Assembly (NCBI GenBank): GCA_036795455.1
Contig: DAIRET010000058.1
Coordinates: forward strand, 1-15,776
Reading direction: 5' to 3'
DNA length: 15,776 nucleotides
Source of the DNA: DAIRET01 sp036795455
Lineage (GTDB): Bacteria > Bacteroidota > Ignavibacteria > Ignavibacteriales > Ignavibacteriaceae
Position 1 is the stretch's first letter; every line of letters starts with the position of its first letter. This document shows positions 13,058 through 15,776 of this stretch, in pieces. Both the position numbers and the translations under genes were made by a program. Under the pieces are notes generated by a model. That model searched no databases, was not told the origin of the DNA, and worked only from the letters and a program-made list of their open reading frames with translations.

Positions 13058-15776
13058 TGCTTCAACACCGGAAACCGGGGATGTCTGAAACTTAAAATGA
13101 GAACTGTAGTAACCGTCACCTTCATTACTAAGAGCTCTGACTCTCCAATAGTAACTCTTATTGTTCTGCAAATTCTCTACTAGTAAACTACTTGAAGTTA
13201 ACATACTGTCAGCCACAATAAACTGAGAGAGATGAAAAAAGGTACTCTTGGATAATTGGAAATTATAACTTTCCGCACCTGTTACACTTCCCCATTTTAT
13301 CTCTACATTTAGAGGTACTCCTGTTGAGTTGTTTTCAGGACTCAATAACTGCGGTACTGCAACTACAGTTTTAAATTTGAACTTACCGGAAAACATGTTT
13401 GCAAATAACTCGTTTCGAGAACCAACCCGCCAATAGTAAGTCTTATAGTCATCCAGCAAATCTAATTGCAATTCTGTTTCGGTTAACATACTGTCTGCAT
13501 ACAAAACATTGTTAAACGAGGAATCCTCTGAAACCTGGAACGTATACAAATCTGTTCCGTTTGTTTCTTGCCAATTGAAAACCGCAGGATTATTAAGGTA
13601 CCCTGTAATCCCATCTTGAGGATTTACCAATACGGGAGGTTCCAGATCTTTAATCGAAAACGGAAGTTCATTCATTTGAACGTTATTCGGGTTATTAGAA
13701 TCCTCCAGTTTAATGAAGCAGCTATCAGAAGAACCATGAGAAACAAGCCATGTATACTGAAGCGAATCAGCCGGATAATTTGTAACAATCGGTTGCCAGC
13801 TTACTTTATTATCTTTGGACACGTAAATATTCATAGTAGAGATATTATTGCTCAACCAACTGATTTTTACTTTACTTCCAACTACAATATCAGCACCTCC
13901 ATAAGGATTTAATAAGTTTATGAATGTTAGATTAGCCATCGGCAACTCAATTTCATATGCCGACATTCCATAAGTTCCTGCGCGTAACAGCCTTGTTGTT
14001 CCATATTCCACATAGTCGAGATCGAAAACCGGAACAATAGGCATCCCGTTATCTAATTTGAACCAATTAATTCCTCCATTTGTAGATTGATAAACTCCAA
14101 AATCATTTGAAGTATATAAATAGCCTTGAAGTTTTGGATCAATTACCAAATCATTATGCGGAATATCAGGAAGGTCGCCTGAAATATCACTCCAGCTTTT
14201 TCCAAGGTCTGTTGATTTATAAAGCTTTCCCGAACCGAACCCTGATCTAACAACATAAACAGTGTTCCTGTTATTCGGATCTGTTTTCACATTGGGAATG
14301 TATCTTGTAGGACCAGGAATATATTGAGATACAGTTTCCCAACTGGAACCCTCATTTGTTGATACTGCAACAGTGGGATTAGAACTATAATTACCAGCGG
14401 CAGACAAGATCATCACTTCCGGGAACTTACGGTTCTGTTCCATGCTATTAATTGTAGTTGTAAATGTGTTTCCAATCGGTGTCCAGCTTCCACCCGAATT
14501 TTGAGATTTCCAAAGCCTTTTTGACGCTACATAAATTGTACTTGGATTAGTCGGGTGCATAAAGAATGGAGCCGTCCAGAACTGACTATCATTACTTCCA
14601 TAGTTTGGTGAAATATTTGAGTTAGTACCAAAAGTTCCGTTGCTACTACTTCTATAGAGAGTTCCGTACTGGGTACTCCAATATACTATTTGTGGGTTGG
14701 AGTGATCGAAAAAACAGCGCATTCCGTCGCCTGTAGTTGTTAACTCATAATTTGTTGTTCCCCTATCCAGTGTTCTGAAATTTCCATTATCCTGCGCCCC
14801 TCCGATAACGAAATTCCTATTAGTCGGATGTGAAGCTATGCAATAAAACTGGATAGTCGCTATACCGTTATTGATATGTTTCCATGTAGCTCCAGTATCT
14901 GTCGATTTAAAAATGCCTCCGTCACTTACGATATAAGCTATACTTGAGTTTGATGGTGCGAAAACGATTTTATGATAATCGCAATGTACAGGCGTACCCC
15001 AAACATCATTTGTATTTGGAATTCTAAAAACAGAAAACCTATTCCCGTCTGTCATTCTATGTAATTCTACATTTCCGACTAAAACGAAATCGGGATTATC
15101 AGGGTTAACAGCGATACACAAATCATATCTACCCTGATCATACCAGTCCAATGAGGCATGATAACCCCCAAGCGGATTATCCGTTGCACATTGGCTCCAT
15201 GAAACTCCTCCATTTGTTGATTTATAAGCTGTAGAAGTTCCTGAAAATATAACAGAGTAGATTATCAATGGATTCGTTTTACAAAGCGATATTTGAATTC
15301 TTGCGATATTGGATGATGAAGGAAGCCCGTTACTGCTTTTAACCCACGTTAAACCTTGATCGGTTGAGATATAAAAACCGGATTGAGAATCGCCTCCTCC
15401 AACAGCGGCATATACTGTTCCCGGATCTGTTGGATGCACTTCTAAGTCATACACACTTGAAGTGGATAACGTTTTAGACCAGGTTAAACCACCATTACTG
15501 CTCCTCCATACCCCTGTATTCGATAACGGTCCTAAATTTGAATTAGCGTTTGATAAAGCTGCAAAAACAAGGTTGTTATTATTCGGATTAACGACAATAT
15601 CGCCGATATGGGTATAATCTCCCATTTCGGAGGCGATTTTCATCCATGATAAACCTGCATCTGTTGATTTATAAATTCCATCACCGTAATAGATAGTAGG
15701 AGATAACCCAAACAGTGCTTCTCCGGTTCCGGCATAAACCGTACTGGGATTAACAGGGTCAATTGCAATGGCACCG
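13055..15776 (-). CDS. Secreted Asp-box (BNR/sortilin-like) repeat protein, 5' end beyond window
   Basis: At least 906 codons, open to the right edge of the window, so the true start and signal peptide are not seen; the ATG at 15643 is internal. Upstream of it the frame reads GDGIYKSTDAGLSW. At least nine Asp-box motifs (S-x-[DN]-x-G-x-x-W) occur, numbered from that ATG: one upstream, then about 48-55, 93-100, 142-149, 247-254, 380-387, 428-435, 477-484 and 520-527. Together they imply a beta-propeller like sortilin/VPS10 or YCF48-type proteins. Residues about 570-664 look like an Ig-like strand-rich domain. Two fibronectin-III-like repeats follow (668-758 and 763-854), each with YYWRV and a closing FKF[KQ]T. 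The frame stops at TAA 13057-13055 (GVEA-stop), although an in-frame T9SS sorting domain follows. Probably a surface or extracellular protein; no enzymatic site is seen. Confidence 0.85.
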   Translation of the reverse strand, partial: GAIAIDPVNPSTVYAGTGEALFGLSPTIYYGDGIYKSTDAGLSWMKIASEMGDYTHIGDIVVNPNNNNLVFAALSNANSNLGPLSNTGVWRSSNGGLTWSKTLSTSSVYDLEVHPTDPGTVYAAVGGGDSQSGFYISTDQGLTWVKSSNGLPSSSNIARIQISLCKTNPLIIYSVIFSGTSTAYKSTNGGVSWSQCATDNPLGGYHASLDWYDQGRYDLCIAVNPDNPDFVLVGNVELHRMTDGNRFSVFRIPNTNDVWGTPVHCDYHKIVFAPSNSSIAYIVSDGGIFKSTDTGATWKHINNGIATIQFYCIASHPTNRNFVIGGAQDNGNFRTLDRGTTNYELTTTGDGMRCFFDHSNPQIVYWSTQYGTLYRSSSNGTFGTNSNISPNYGSNDSQFWTAPFFMHPTNPSTIYVASKRLWKSQNSGGSWTPIGNTFTTTINSMEQNRKFPEVMILSAAGNYSSNPTVAVSTNEGSSWETVSQYIPGPTRYIPNVKTDPNNRNTVYVVRSGFGSGKLYKSTDLGKSWSDISGDLPDIPHNDLVIDPKLQGYLYTSNDFGVYQSTNGGINWFKLDNGMPIVPVFDLDYVEYGTTRLLRAGTYGMSAYEIELPMANLTFINLLNPYGGADIVVGSKVKISWLSNNISTMNIYVSKDNKVSWQPIVTNYPADSLQYTWLVSHGSSDSCFIKLEDSNNPNNVQMNELPFSIKDLEPPVLVNPQDGITGYLNNPAVFNWQETNGTDLYTFQVSEDSSFNNVLYADSMLTETELQLDLLDDYKTYYWRVGSRNELFANMFSGKFKFKTVVAVPQLLSPENNSTGVPLNVEIKWGSVTGAESYNFQLSKSTFFHLSQFIVADSMLTSSSLLVENLQNNKSYYWRVRALSNEGDGYYSSHFKFQTSPVSGVEA
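13082..13357 (-). repeat. Fibronectin-III-like repeat, second copy
   Basis: Residues about 763-854 of the Asp-box protein (VPQLLSPENNSTGVP through KFQT). It shares ADSMLT, YYWRV and the SxxFKFxT end with the first copy. The 14 bases at 13197-13210 are identical to 13482-13495. Confidence 0.6.
13370..13642 (-). repeat. Fibronectin-III-like repeat, first copy
   Basis: Residues about 668-758 of the Asp-box protein (EPPVLVNPQDGITGYL through FKFKT). The period to the second copy is 95 codons (285 bases), with an identical 14-base block encoding DSMLT. Confidence 0.6.

Noticed and set aside
13055..15643. ATG at 15643 as the true start of the Asp-box protein
   Set aside because: The frame stays open to the window edge and the upstream residues contain another Asp-box repeat, so the start is outside the window.
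1..15776. CRISPR array, phage, IS element, tRNA, rRNA or defence system
   Set aside because: No regularly spaced repeats, terminal inverted repeats, transposase or integrase motifs, tRNA-like cloverleaf or rRNA stretches were recognised by eye on either strand.

Overview
The window comes from an AT-rich bacterial chromosome, most likely a member of the Bacteroidota/Chlorobiota/Ignavibacteriota side of the FCB group. The strongest taxonomic clue is a type IX secretion (T9SS) C-terminal sorting domain with the motif NYPNPFNPST, in the form common in Ignavibacteria-like genomes. Weak or absent Shine-Dalgarno sequences before most genes, and a DnaE with a complete PHP metal site, are compatible with this. 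No mobile element, CRISPR array, tRNA or rRNA was seen.

Layout. (1) Bases 1-68, minus strand: the first 22 codons of a short-chain dehydrogenase-like Rossmann protein with its own sigma70-like promoter. (2) 174-3638, minus: dnaE, the replicative polymerase III alpha subunit. (3) 3639-3944: a 306-base divergent promoter region between dnaE and prfC, with candidate promoters on both strands, a possible 12-codon leader ORF and a GC-rich hairpin in the prfC leader. (4) 3945-6674, plus: prfC (release factor 3) followed 27 bases later by a family 9 glycosyltransferase. (5) 11269 down to 6671, minus: a compact run of six genes (alkyladenine-type DNA glycosylase, second family 9 glycosyltransferase, DUF3108 exported protein, CPBP membrane protease homologue, zinc-ribbon/DUF2007 protein, CdsA) with overlaps or gaps of at most 22 bases, so very probably one operon. 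It meets the prfC-GT9 unit tail to tail, with overlapping stop codons. (6) 11459-12658, minus: a lipoprotein serine hydrolase of the beta-lactamase/penicillin-binding fold. (7) 12740-15776, minus: a large secreted Asp-box (BNR-like) repeat protein whose 5' end lies outside the window. An in-frame TAA at 13055-13057 cuts it from its T9SS sorting domain.

How the genes work together. Region 5 is dominated by cell-envelope functions: CDP-diacylglycerol synthesis for phospholipids, LPS/glycan sugar transfer, an exported protein and a membrane protease. A DNA-repair glycosylase heads it. Regions 6 and 7 are surface or exported proteins. Most genes are ordinary members of known families and I do not see a convincing new multi-gene system. 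The observations most worth checking are the in-frame stop that removes the secretion signal, the prfC leader architecture, the near-leaderless dnaE promoter and the mixed repair/envelope operon.
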